Below, piece by piece: positions 26,101 through 34,134 of a DNA stretch of 64,000 nucleotides. The stretch is from Bacillus sp. AFS088145 (GTDB lineage: Bacteria; Bacillota; Bacilli; Bacillales; Bacillaceae_G): NCBI RefSeq assembly GCF_002564465.1, contig NZ_NUUX01000015.1, positions 287,940 through 351,939 of the forward strand. The letters run 5' to 3'. How positions within the stretch are numbered: the stretch's first letter is position 1; the number at the start of each line of letters is the position of its first letter. The notes under the pieces are model-generated. The model was not told the DNA's origin. It searched no databases and was given only the letters and a program-made list of their open reading frames with translations. A program made the translations under genes and the position numbers.

Positions 26101-27330
26101 AATATCAGTAGGTACGTCGCTTGCACCTACAGTGATTGCTAGGGGAGACGCCCCAGGTGATCCTAGTGTTCCAGGATTTGGACCAGCGTTTCCTCCAGCA
26201 ACTACTGGTACTACACCTTGCAATGCTGCATTGTTTATCGCAACGGAAGTAGCACTTAAGGAATTATTACTATTATTACCCAAAGATAGATTAATAACAT
26301 CCATTCCGTCCTCTACAGCTCTCTCTATCCCTGCAATAACACTTGAATCTGAACCTGATCCATAAGGACCTAATACTCGATAAGCATATAAGTCTACCTT
26401 TGGAGCTACACCTGTCATCGCATATTCCACGTTATTATTTGGATTGGATGCAATTGTACCTGCAACATGTGTACCATGTTCAGTTACAAATGGGTTACCA
26501 TCTATAGATTCAGGCTCCCCAGACGCTTTTTGATCTGCAGGCGTTGATTCCATTGGATCAGCGTCATTGTCTACAAAATCATATCCACCTTTATATGAAT
26601 CTTTTAAATCAGGATGATTATAGTCTATGCCCGTATCAAGAACACCTACTTTTATGCCCTGTCCTTTTAGTCCTTCACTATGTAATCGATCAACGCCAAT
26701 ATGCGGAAGAGCTGGTGGTATTGCTTTTCCTGCTGATTGATCTAATGTAGATAACTCATTTTTTGGCAAACGGACCTCATTATCTTTCCAAATTCGCTTA
26801 ACTACACCTGTTTGTAGAAGTGTATTAATTTGATTCGTAGGAATTATCATTGCCATCCCATTAAATACATTCTCATATGTTTGTTTAATATCAAATTGGA
26901 AGGCTTGTTGGTTGAATGTTCGGCTTGATGCTTGGCTTGATTTTTGTTTGGATGCCTTTTCATCGAAAATTTCAGTTAATCGTTGTTTAAAAAATGCTTG
27001 TTCGCCTCTTACTTTTTGTTTTTTTTCTTTTGGTGACACTTTTGATTTTGATTGTTTGGTCTCTTCTAGTGGCGATGTTTTTAGTTCAACGATTACGTGT
27101 GCAGTCTTATCCTTTAATGATAGTAAGCTTGGATCAATAATAAAGCCTTCTTGTGGAGTCAATCGCTTAATAGACTGTTTTTGTTCTTCAGTTAATTCTT
27201 TTAAAATTGATTCTGCGGAATTCGAAATAGCATACGTTTTATGGTGGGGTATTAAATAAGATGCAAGAAAACTTGAAGCTAATACACCGGTGACCATGAC
27301 ATTTAGTATTTTTTTCTTTCTACTCTTCAT
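23161..27330 (-). CDS. Giant Vpr-like subtilisin-family protease with C-terminal dockerin
   Basis: The 1389-residue secreted protease has a basic Sec signal peptide (MKSRKKK plus hydrophobic core), an inhibitor_I9-type propeptide (about 75-190), and an S8 catalytic domain with Asp232 (VLDTGID), His285 (HGTHVAG) and Ser605 (GTSMATPH). A PA domain is inserted at about 460-530. Long beta-rich regions follow. Near the C-terminus are two Ca-binding dockerin repeats (DVNGDNVIDIYDAKLV and DLNKDGVVDIVDFNYV). B. subtilis Vpr is about 806 residues, so this is much longer. Start at 27330 chosen for AAGGAGCG upstream. Confidence 0.88.
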   Translation of the reverse strand: MKSRKKKILNVMVTGVLASSFLASYLIPHHKTYAISNSAESILKELTEEQKQSIKRLTPQEGFIIDPSLLSLKDKTAHVIVELKTSPLEETKQSKSKVSPKEKKQKVRGEQAFFKQRLTEIFDEKASKQKSSQASSRTFNQQAFQFDIKQTYENVFNGMAMIIPTNQINTLLQTGVVKRIWKDNEVRLPKNELSTLDQSAGKAIPPALPHIGVDRLHSEGLKGQGIKVGVLDTGIDYNHPDLKDSYKGGYDFVDNDADPMESTPADQKASGEPESIDGNPFVTEHGTHVAGTIASNPNNNVEYAMTGVAPKVDLYAYRVLGPYGSGSDSSVIAGIERAVEDGMDVINLSLGNNSNNSLSATSVAINNAALQGVVPVVAGGNAGPNPGTLGSPGASPLAITVGASDVPTDIPTVKTSLGDVSVQNTLMGHGLGKDYLNVLDKDYNVIYLGNGYEEDYVGKDLNGKVALIARGDISFDEKIRRANEKGAVAVLIYNNEDGEIPYFLGENYGYVPTFKMLQADGGKLVDRLKANPTETIKLSDFHSNMTSGDVLADFSSRGPVSNNFDIKPDVVAPGVSTLSTVPEYINSPGDGVDYSHSYASLSGTSMATPHVAGVAALLLQSHPDYTVADVKAALMNTADPLKGRTYNVNEVGAGRVDAYEAVHNTTLIEVQNKTITLDQDGFKKQIDDISGSLPFGSIAQSSEDQTRTTSINIKNLGKKLETYHTNVEFLTIDGVSNDASENGVKLELPSTIEVNGNESKNIDANLMIPKNAGFGIYEGYIHIENESKTEEYQIPFHVRYSTSGFENVTFYKHAVTNDLSNFHPYIEPFVPVSFKMNSGMKSMDVIVSDLNGKPIGLYGTYTGMEDLSLDTEYFILFGFTGSVKLFTGDPNNPLSREYEDLKEGKYIVSYIGTGVDGKTYKVDNDMVIDNTPPKVVFDKKTGVNEISSTDLTTENNQMDGKDYNAYWVHGNVYDDTVDYLKSRGHDITQEANTVYAYQDSFWPTAQFFPTANGDFKFGVLPEEYANYPTNIRIYTYDHGTAGNPTFPEFTIINKGDKYATVNTNTNGVSLGSEFVNTFKVNNAKDLTSANITIDLPHYYKVDSVKASKQLEDLAKKNDWTIRVAKPSIKEDYWSDIITFALDITDKKTKLPVSINGDMDLLDINLKVIDDLNYFVESGFYSQESSYQTNDGTKFTLPTYADHFKFISQHSMLEGYYHGEAVNLDNYDLDYSKIGTKAYVVDKKGKKYNASIQENGWMTITDIPATTDDYSLVINIPGHFLYTKKIKLSKTIDGQVQGMYYDLYPDTAAAGDVNGDNVIDIYDAKLVADSAGETGEKLKADLNKDGVVDIVDFNYVEKNFMSINPYFPTSIKPVEKTSKLTLSELKKSFN

Positions 27331-27380
27331 GAAAAACGCTCCTTCTATTGTTTTAATTAGGCTAAAATAATGACAGATCA

Positions 27381-27788
27381 TTAGGAAACTTTAATGAATA
27401 GGAATATGATCTACTAGAAACTCTATCAAAATGATTAAATATATCTCATCCGATTACTTTCCTCTCTGTAAATAAATAGTGTAAAATATAAAGTATGAAT
27501 AATTAGAATACTTTAATAACAATTTTACTTGAGTTCTAGCACATGGTAAATTGGGGGAATTATTTTCAAGTTGTTCAAGAGTAGATGTATTATTCTACAA
27601 ACTTTTCGCAAAAATTGTCAGAATTACTAAAAAAATCTGTTATTTCACAACGTTTTTCTACAATATATTACAAGAATATGGCATTTAGTATACTTTTAAG
27701 CGAATTTGTATTTTGAACTTGGGGGAATTATAGTTTTCATTTACTCAAACTATAAAATAAAGTTTTACTAAAAGGAGTAACTAATAGT
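27381..27788. promoter_or_regulatory. Divergent control region between protease and HTH/TPR regulator
   Basis: The stretch has a 13-bp direct repeat TTGGGGGAATTAT at 27551-27563 and 27719-27731, and an inverted repeat ATAGTTT / AAACTAT at 27731-27754 just before the regulator's ribosome-binding site AAAAGGAG. The G-run stands out in very AT-rich DNA. These are candidate binding sites for the regulator encoded at 27789. Confidence 0.5.
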
Positions 27789-29009
27789 ATGTACGAGGGG
27801 AAAATAATTAGATATTATCGTGAAAAATATCAAATGACTCAAGAACAATTAGGTAAAGGAATTTGTTCTGGGACACATATTAGTAAAATTGAGCGATTAC
27901 AAACAGAATATGCACCTGAAATTATTACCCTTTTATCGGAACGACTGGGAATAAATATTGAACAAGAAGATATTAAATTGAAAAATTTAAAAAAACGCCT
28001 AGATCATTGGCACGAAGTAATTATTATGCAATTATTTGAAGAAATGGATTTAATTAACTTTGAGCTAGAGCAAGAAGAGTTAATTAAAATTTCAAATTAT
28101 ATTAATCAATATAAATTACTTCGCATCAGGTATTTATTAATGCGTAATTTTATTGATGAATCAAACGAGCTTATTGATGAAATAAAAAAAATAAAACATA
28201 AATTATCACCTTATGAAGTGAATCTGTTTAGACATGTGTTAGGTATATACCATTTAACAAACAATGATCCTTTACAGGCCATTCAAGTATTAAAGGAAAT
28301 TAATCATGAAGAGTATACCAATGAGGAGTGTTATTATCATTTAGCAACAGCTTATCACTCTAATGAATTACCTGTATTGGCCTATTTTTATGCTGATAAA
28401 GCTCGTCAATTTTTTAAAAGTATTAATTCCTATCTTCGTGTAATTGACTCCGAAATGCTTATGCTGATACAAGTTAAAGATAATGAAGAATTTTCAGAGA
28501 CGATTAAAAAATTTGAAAAATTGATCCAGAGCTGTGAAATTTGTAGATCATCAGAAAGAAAAGCTAGGGTATTCCATAATTTAGCATTTGAATACTATAG
28601 AAGGAAAAATTATATATTAGCGAAAAAATATTATTTTGAGTCTATTAAATTGAAGGATAAAAAGTCTATACCATATTTACTTTCTTTAGTAGGGTATATA
28701 GAAAGTTCATATTTTGGAAGATTATTGTCGAACGATGAAATATTACCGCTTATTAAAGAAGGTTTAGAAATAGCCTCCAAGAGAAACGACAAACTCTATA
28801 TCAATTTATTTACCTTATTAGACTATTTAATTTTAGATAAAGAACAAGAATATCATCAATATTTGGAAGATTATTCATTACCATTGTTTAAAAAACTAGG
28901 TTTTGTTTATTTGATTAATCGTTCAGAAAAAGAATTATTTAACTACTATTTTAAATGCAAACAAACCCATAAAGCGCTAAATATGGCGAATACATTAATT
29001 AATCAATAA
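27789..29009 (+). CDS. HTH-TPR transcriptional regulator, RRNPP/PlcR-like
   Basis: The 406-residue protein has an N-terminal XRE-type HTH (residues about 5-60: IIRYYREKYQMTQEQLGKGICSGTHISKIE) and the rest is helical with tetratricopeptide-like repeats, for example ARVFHNLAFEYYRRKNYILAKKYYFESIKLK. This is the layout of quorum-sensing regulators of the RRNPP group (PlcR, NprR, Rap), which bind short exported peptides. I find no convincing signal-peptide gene next to it, so peptide control is inferred. It is divergent from a large secreted protease gene, a plausible target. Confidence 0.8.
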   Translation: MYEGKIIRYYREKYQMTQEQLGKGICSGTHISKIERLQTEYAPEIITLLSERLGINIEQEDIKLKNLKKRLDHWHEVIIMQLFEEMDLINFELEQEELIKISNYINQYKLLRIRYLLMRNFIDESNELIDEIKKIKHKLSPYEVNLFRHVLGIYHLTNNDPLQAIQVLKEINHEEYTNEECYYHLATAYHSNELPVLAYFYADKARQFFKSINSYLRVIDSEMLMLIQVKDNEEFSETIKKFEKLIQSCEICRSSERKARVFHNLAFEYYRRKNYILAKKYYFESIKLKDKKSIPYLLSLVGYIESSYFGRLLSNDEILPLIKEGLEIASKRNDKLYINLFTLLDYLILDKEQEYHQYLEDYSLPLFKKLGFVYLINRSEKELFNYYFKCKQTHKALNMANTLINQ

Positions 29010-29010
29010 A

Positions 29011-29056
29011 TATAAAAAGGCATATCACTAAAACTACTAGGACATGCCTTTTTATA
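29011..29056 (+). terminator. Terminator of the HTH-TPR regulator gene
   Basis: 13-bp stem TATAAAAAGGCAT / ATGCCTTTTTATA with a 20-base loop, then T-rich sequence. Confidence 0.85.
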
Positions 29057-29117
29057 TTTTTTTATAACAAATAACAAAATAGTTACTTATTTGTTCCCCT
29101 CAAATTACTGCCCCTAA

Positions 29118-29924
29118 TTACTTCTTAGCTGGCATCGCTTCTTCAAGTGCAAGATGATTCGTATATAAATAAGTTGCGTATTCTTTTCCAACGTATCGAA
29201 TATGCCATGGTTCATAGTGATATTTGGTTATATCTACTTTATCTTTTGGGTAACGAATAATAAAGCCGTATTCATGTGCGTGCTCTGCTAACCATGCTCC
29301 TTCAGGCGTTTTGGCAAAACCTACTTCTAACGCATTACCAAATGCCGGTGATGAAACATCTATGGCTAGTCCAGTTTGATGTTCACTCGTTCCGGGATAT
29401 GCACTGTATGCCTTAGTCCATGCCTCACCGTGTACAGAAATATAATTATTGTATAAAGCAACTTGTCGATCATACGAACGGTATCCTGAAATTGCTGTTA
29501 ATGTATAACCATCCGCAGCTGCACCAGCAAATAACTTCTCTAATGCATGTCCAGCTTCACTTCTCATTCTAGTTTTTTCTTTTACTGCCCCATTTAATGG
29601 TATTGATGGATAGATAAGATCGTTAGGTTCATAACCATCTGGTAACTTTCGATCTTTATTAATTAAGACTAAATTTGAATCAACGTTTAACACTTCTAAT
29701 AATCCAGATTCATCTTCTTTTGTAGTTTTATAATAATCTGGAAAATTTAGTACATTATCATTTTTTACAATGTCATTTTTAACCTTATCATTCTTTTTAA
29801 TAACAATCGTTTTAGGTTCTTTGTTTTGTTCATAAAGAGTACCTGCAACTCCAGCTACTAAAACTAAGGAAATTGCAATCCCTATAATTGGTTTCTTTCT
29901 ACGATTTTTCATAACTCTGGACAA
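29118..29924 (-). CDS. VanY/LdcB-type D-Ala-D-Ala carboxypeptidase (peptidase M15)
   Basis: The 268-residue protein has a short cytoplasmic basic N-terminus, one transmembrane helix (about 12-29) and a Lys/Asn-rich spacer, then the M15B domain. Zinc and catalytic motifs are intact: AISGYRSYDRQ, SEHQTGLAIDV and EPWHIRYVG. It trims D-alanine or stem peptides in the cell wall, acting outside the membrane. The TTG start is chosen because AGGAGG lies ten bases upstream, whereas the next in-frame ATG is 22 bases away. Confidence 0.9.
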   Translation of the reverse strand: MSRVMKNRRKKPIIGIAISLVLVAGVAGTLYEQNKEPKTIVIKKNDKVKNDIVKNDNVLNFPDYYKTTKEDESGLLEVLNVDSNLVLINKDRKLPDGYEPNDLIYPSIPLNGAVKEKTRMRSEAGHALEKLFAGAAADGYTLTAISGYRSYDRQVALYNNYISVHGEAWTKAYSAYPGTSEHQTGLAIDVSSPAFGNALEVGFAKTPEGAWLAEHAHEYGFIIRYPKDKVDITKYHYEPWHIRYVGKEYATYLYTNHLALEEAMPAKK

Positions 29925-30308
29925 TTTGTTTTCTCCTCCTATAATTTTTATCGTTTTTTTAATTAGTTGTTGTCGTAAGTATTTGATGATTAATAAAGGT
30001 TATTTTTATTCTAGTATCGTCACGAATTCTTTTAATCAAACTACTAATAATCAACGTTTAAGATTAAACAAAAGCTAACAAGAAAAATAGTTAAATTTGT
30101 TTTACTAAAATTAGACGATTTAATTATACAAAAAGTTTTATAATCTGACATTTTTTTTAATTATATGTTATGTTAATTAAAAGTATTTATAACAATTTTA
30201 AAATTGTTTTAATATAATTTTATCGGTAATCAAAAAACATAATTTTTCAAAAGAATTTTCATTAAAATGCTAATTCATATAAGATTCTATATGCTGGAGA
30301 ATAAAATA

Positions 30309-30338
30309 AAAAAACCTTCTTTTCGGAAGGTTTTTTTA
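30309..30338. terminator. Orphan bidirectional terminator
   Basis: 11-bp stem with a 6-base loop and A/T runs on both sides; the nearest genes on either strand do not end here. Confidence 0.65.
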
Positions 30339-30528
30339 TATTTAAATAATAACTAAATTAATTATACTATATAATTTTAATTCAAAAGAACTATTCATTC
30401 TAATTTCCGAGACTTTTGTATGTCGAATATATGTCGATTGAGTATTTAACCCACACCACCATTGGGTTTAGTGGATTCAATTTTCTTAATTAATCCGTCA
30501 AATACTCATATGTTAGAAACTGGAACAA

Positions 30529-30563
30529 AAAAACAAGAATACCCAAAAAGTATTCTTGTTTTT
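30529..30563 (-). terminator. Terminator of the bacteriocin biosynthesis operon
   Basis: 14-bp stem AAAAACAAGAATAC / GTATTCTTGTTTTT with a 7-base loop, directly after the SagB-like gene. Confidence 0.88.
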
Positions 30564-30592
30564 AGTTCTTAACTTTTTAAGTTTTATTAATA

Positions 30593-32167
30593 TTAACTAT
30601 GCAAATTTCCTTTTAACCAAGGTCGATTCCGATAATGACCTATTGGAATTTGAATTAAACTTGTTTTTCCTAGTTCGTCTAATTGGTATAGCTCATCGCA
30701 TAATTTTACATTATATCCGAGTAGTGGATGCCCCCCTAATCCTAATGCTGATGCGGCTATTAGTAAACGATGAACCATTATGCCAGCTTCCATCTGTTGG
30801 ATTCGATAGCCTCTGTAACTATGTGTCGATTTTATATGCTCCATATTCCCCACTACGTGTATACAAATTGGCACTTGGAATAAATTAACGGTAGGGGCAC
30901 TCATTCCATATTGGAGTTGCATACGATGATCGCCTAATTTAGTTTGTACTAGCGTATGGGTATGATCATCATAATAATAAGCACCATTGTTAATGCCTTC
31001 AACGTTATACAAACATAAAAATAATTTTGGCCGGTTCTTATTATTTTTAAAGGTTCCATCTAAATCATTTATATACGAGAAGGATGCTGTTGCCTCTTTG
31101 AGTAGTGTCGCTAGGTTTATTTGACTAATAGGGCGTAAAACAAAGTCAAGTTCAGGTGAAAACCGTTCTTTACATATAGTGGCTAAATCATAAGTTAGAC
31201 GCTCCACTTTAGGTAATATTATTCGATGTCGTCCATCTAAAGTATCAACAGTTTCATCAACTTTTCTAAATGTTTGAGTCGATTCGATCATCGATACTTT
31301 ATTCAGTTTAATTAGCATTGGAAACTCTTTAATTTTTTTCGATTTTACTAAATATTTATGTGAAACCGTTTGTAACTCTTTACTTAGATCGATCGAATTG
31401 AAATTTTTACTGTTTACATTATCTTTTGAAATTAAGGTAGATTCTTCAATAGAGAGTGGAATGACTCCGTATACACTTTCATCACGTCCATTTAAGCCGA
31501 TTAAATGGTTGATCGCTTGATCTAGAAACTGGTAATATACTCCCGCTTTAAACCCAAAGCGTTTAGCCATCTCTAAAATCTGTCCAATTAGCACACCGCA
31601 ATCTAACCCTTGAAGGCGATATGAAAAATTATTGTATTTAAAGAAATTTTTCCAAAACATTGTTGAAATAAAAATAGTACCAAAACACTTTGGAAGATCA
31701 CATCTATTTCCTAAAGCTCTTGATACATAAGAATCAAAATTTCCTTCTCTTAATAAAACTAAGCAATGTCTAGCAACATCATAATGATAAATTCCTGAAG
31801 AGACTTGATCAGACTTAAGATATAAATACAATTCATTTGGATACAATCCTCCACCAGAAGGGATGAATCTTCGGTTTGAAGACATCATATTAACCATTTC
31901 GTTGGAACCGGCAGTTATTGCTGTTTGAGCAACTTGTGCTAATCCATATACATACCATAGAAAGTAGCCTATTTCGTCTAAATTTGGCTCAATTGAATCC
32001 CTTTTTTCTTTTAAGGATAATGGAACGTTAAGAGAAAGTGGAATAGTAGGTAAATCTTTATAAAGCTTATAAGTTAGAGGGGCATCCTCCCAATCAACTT
32101 CCCAATCCGATTGATTTGCCTTATCAATATCAAAATGAAGATTGTGTAGAAATGTTTGTAAACTCAT
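30593..32167 (-). CDS. SagB-type dehydrogenase with two nitroreductase-like domains
   Basis: The 524-residue protein is an FMN oxidase of the SagB/ThcOx family that would oxidise azolines to aromatic thiazoles or oxazoles. The first domain shows NRRFIPSGGGLYPNELYLY and RLQGLDCGVLIGQILEMA. The second repeats the pattern with YNVEGINNGAYYYD, YGMSAPTVNLFQVPICIHV and QQMEAGIMVHRLLIAASALGLGG. It is the last gene of the operon, 24 bases after the YcaO gene, with AGGAGG upstream. Tandem nitroreductase domains are longer than single-domain streptococcal SagB. Confidence 0.88.
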   Translation of the reverse strand: MSLQTFLHNLHFDIDKANQSDWEVDWEDAPLTYKLYKDLPTIPLSLNVPLSLKEKRDSIEPNLDEIGYFLWYVYGLAQVAQTAITAGSNEMVNMMSSNRRFIPSGGGLYPNELYLYLKSDQVSSGIYHYDVARHCLVLLREGNFDSYVSRALGNRCDLPKCFGTIFISTMFWKNFFKYNNFSYRLQGLDCGVLIGQILEMAKRFGFKAGVYYQFLDQAINHLIGLNGRDESVYGVIPLSIEESTLISKDNVNSKNFNSIDLSKELQTVSHKYLVKSKKIKEFPMLIKLNKVSMIESTQTFRKVDETVDTLDGRHRIILPKVERLTYDLATICKERFSPELDFVLRPISQINLATLLKEATASFSYINDLDGTFKNNKNRPKLFLCLYNVEGINNGAYYYDDHTHTLVQTKLGDHRMQLQYGMSAPTVNLFQVPICIHVVGNMEHIKSTHSYRGYRIQQMEAGIMVHRLLIAASALGLGGHPLLGYNVKLCDELYQLDELGKTSLIQIPIGHYRNRPWLKGNLHS

Positions 32168-32190
32168 CCAATGACCTCCTAGAACACCAC

Positions 32191-34134
32191 TTATGGGAAC
32201 GGGTGCGGATATGGATTGAGCTGCTCCGGCTTTAGTGGCTTCTTCGTATAGCCCAATATAACAGGAACTTTTAACACTCGATCAAGTCCATTCAATCGTT
32301 TTAAGTGATTGCCGAATGTCATAGGCAACATTCCTGGAATTAAGACTTTTACACAAGATAATCCATTTCTTTTGATTTCAGGTGTAGTTTGATCGACTAC
32401 AATCACATCAAGATTTAATTTTTTAAATACTTGTAGAATATCCTTTAGATCATTCGTCAAATCCAAATGGTTTGTATCCCATTTAAATTCTTCCTCAAAG
32501 GTCTTTAACGGACGGTTATCATCTAATAAAAACTTCAGACGCTCCTCTGCTTGACGTAACCCATATAACATTCCATGATCATCCATTTGTTTAACGAGAT
32601 TATTATCTAAAAGCATTTTCATATTTTTAGCGTAATTTTCTTCAAACTTTTTATCCAATGTTAACATCATTCCAGCTAACTCATGTACTGCGCTTTTAAC
32701 CGCCCGAACCGGATCAAGATGAGCACCTGCTGCACAAATGAGATTTAAACCATGTTCTTTACGGTTTTTTGCAATGGCAACAATACTCGGAATTCCATTC
32801 TCCATCGTCGAATTAAATAAGTGAAGATCGTATCCGCCAACCAAACGCATGCGTTCAATCATTAAATCGAGTTCTTGATCCTTTGCCGATTTTGGATCAA
32901 GTCGAGGAAGAGGCAACTGAGCATACCAAGTCATTAAAAATGAATCCCGTTCAACAATTTCCAAAATACCGTAGAATATAGCTTCTTCTAGGCTGCCCCC
33001 TAATGCACATCCATTGGAAGTTTCATACACATAACCGTGACCGCATCCTAGACTATAGTATGAAAGCAACTCTGGTACAAGAATCGGCTCTTCCTTCATA
33101 AATGAATAGCCCCATACCCAATCAATCTTACGTTTAGGATTAAACCTCTTAAATGGAAAACGTGGCAGAGCATATTGCTCTTTCGAATGAGTGCCAACAA
33201 TTTCGGGATTCATTGCATAATCTTTTACATTATTATAACTATCATGTACTACCGTTCTTTTTCCTCGTGGAGTGAGGCCACAATACCTTTCTAACCCTTC
33301 CAAAATGGCCGTTAATTCACTAGATTCATAGGATAGTGTACGCCCCGCTGTTCCTTCATCCCCTTGGAGTAACGGTAAGTTTACGACTACATCTGCAAAT
33401 GGCGTGGTTAGATCATATGCCTTTCCATTTAAAAAACCTGTCTTTTGACCTAAATAGTCATTAACTAACACTTTCTTTAATTCATCCATTGAGCGACTAC
33501 GATAGCTAGTTGGAGAAACTTTCATACTAGGCTCGAGTGAAATAATAGCAGAATCAGAAGTATCATCTTCTAATTCACCACAAATTGGACATAAAGGATT
33601 TGGTAAAAAAAAGTGATTAGAGCTTTTGAATGTTTTCATATTTAGTAAAAAAATACGTTCCTCTAGACGAGTTTCTTTACCGTTCATAAATTTTTCTACT
33701 TCAGCTGCAATTAAGTAAGCCATTTGTAAAAGTCCCGTTCTTGTACCCCATACATCATCCGATACTCCATCACCTTCTAATAACTGATGATCTATTTCTA
33801 TCATTTCTCTTCGCTCTCTACCAGCCATTAAACGTCTAAAATCGGCACACTTTATACATCCTTTTTGCCCTGGATGTACTAAAGGCCCGATTACACCCTC
33901 CCCAAATGATACACAAGCGCGTAGCCATGGAACTGTTCCTACCCTTAAAATTTCATCTGCTTTTTCATAAAGCTTAGGGTTCCATGCATCATCCAAAATA
34001 AGTATTAAACTAATATCCTCGGAAACCGAAGACTCTAAACCTTTCTGTTGAACTATTTTATATTTATTTAAAAGAATATCGGATGTGTACTTACTTAATA
34101 ATCCCTCTCCAAAAATGGTAACCGTTGAATTCAA
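32191..34134 (-). CDS. YcaO-type azoline cyclodehydratase (heterocycloanthracin pathway)
   Basis: The 647-residue protein has an N-terminal region of about 210 residues with zinc-type cysteine pairs (CIKC, CPIC) related to E1-like/leader-binding modules, fused to a YcaO domain. The YcaO part has GCALGGSLEEAIFYGILEIVERDSF (ATP-binding Glu residues) and ends in NPYPHPFP, the proline-rich C-terminus typical of azoline-forming YcaO enzymes. It uses ATP to cyclise Cys, Ser or Thr side chains onto the peptide backbone. The TTG start overlaps the upstream stop (TTGA), with AGAGGTGA in front: translational coupling. Confidence 0.92.
   Translation of the reverse strand: MNSTVTIFGEGLLSKYTSDILLNKYKIVQQKGLESSVSEDISLILILDDAWNPKLYEKADEILRVGTVPWLRACVSFGEGVIGPLVHPGQKGCIKCADFRRLMAGRERREMIEIDHQLLEGDGVSDDVWGTRTGLLQMAYLIAAEVEKFMNGKETRLEERIFLLNMKTFKSSNHFFLPNPLCPICGELEDDTSDSAIISLEPSMKVSPTSYRSRSMDELKKVLVNDYLGQKTGFLNGKAYDLTTPFADVVVNLPLLQGDEGTAGRTLSYESSELTAILEGLERYCGLTPRGKRTVVHDSYNNVKDYAMNPEIVGTHSKEQYALPRFPFKRFNPKRKIDWVWGYSFMKEEPILVPELLSYYSLGCGHGYVYETSNGCALGGSLEEAIFYGILEIVERDSFLMTWYAQLPLPRLDPKSAKDQELDLMIERMRLVGGYDLHLFNSTMENGIPSIVAIAKNRKEHGLNLICAAGAHLDPVRAVKSAVHELAGMMLTLDKKFEENYAKNMKMLLDNNLVKQMDDHGMLYGLRQAEERLKFLLDDNRPLKTFEEEFKWDTNHLDLTNDLKDILQVFKKLNLDVIVVDQTTPEIKRNGLSCVKVLIPGMLPMTFGNHLKRLNGLDRVLKVPVILGYTKKPLKPEQLNPYPHPFP

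Larger units (their letters stand above)
29925..30592. other. Gene-free AT-rich stretch with an orphan terminator
   Basis: No frame with a ribosome-binding site seen on either strand. A strong bidirectional hairpin (AAAAAACCTTC / GAAGGTTTTTT, 30309-30336, loop TTTTCG) lies in the middle without an obvious gene feeding it. The left part should hold the promoter of the carboxypeptidase gene. Confidence 0.6.

Noticed and set aside
27789..29117. A signalling-peptide gene for the TPR regulator
   Set aside because: I searched both flanks for a small exported peptide frame with a ribosome-binding site and found none that was convincing.
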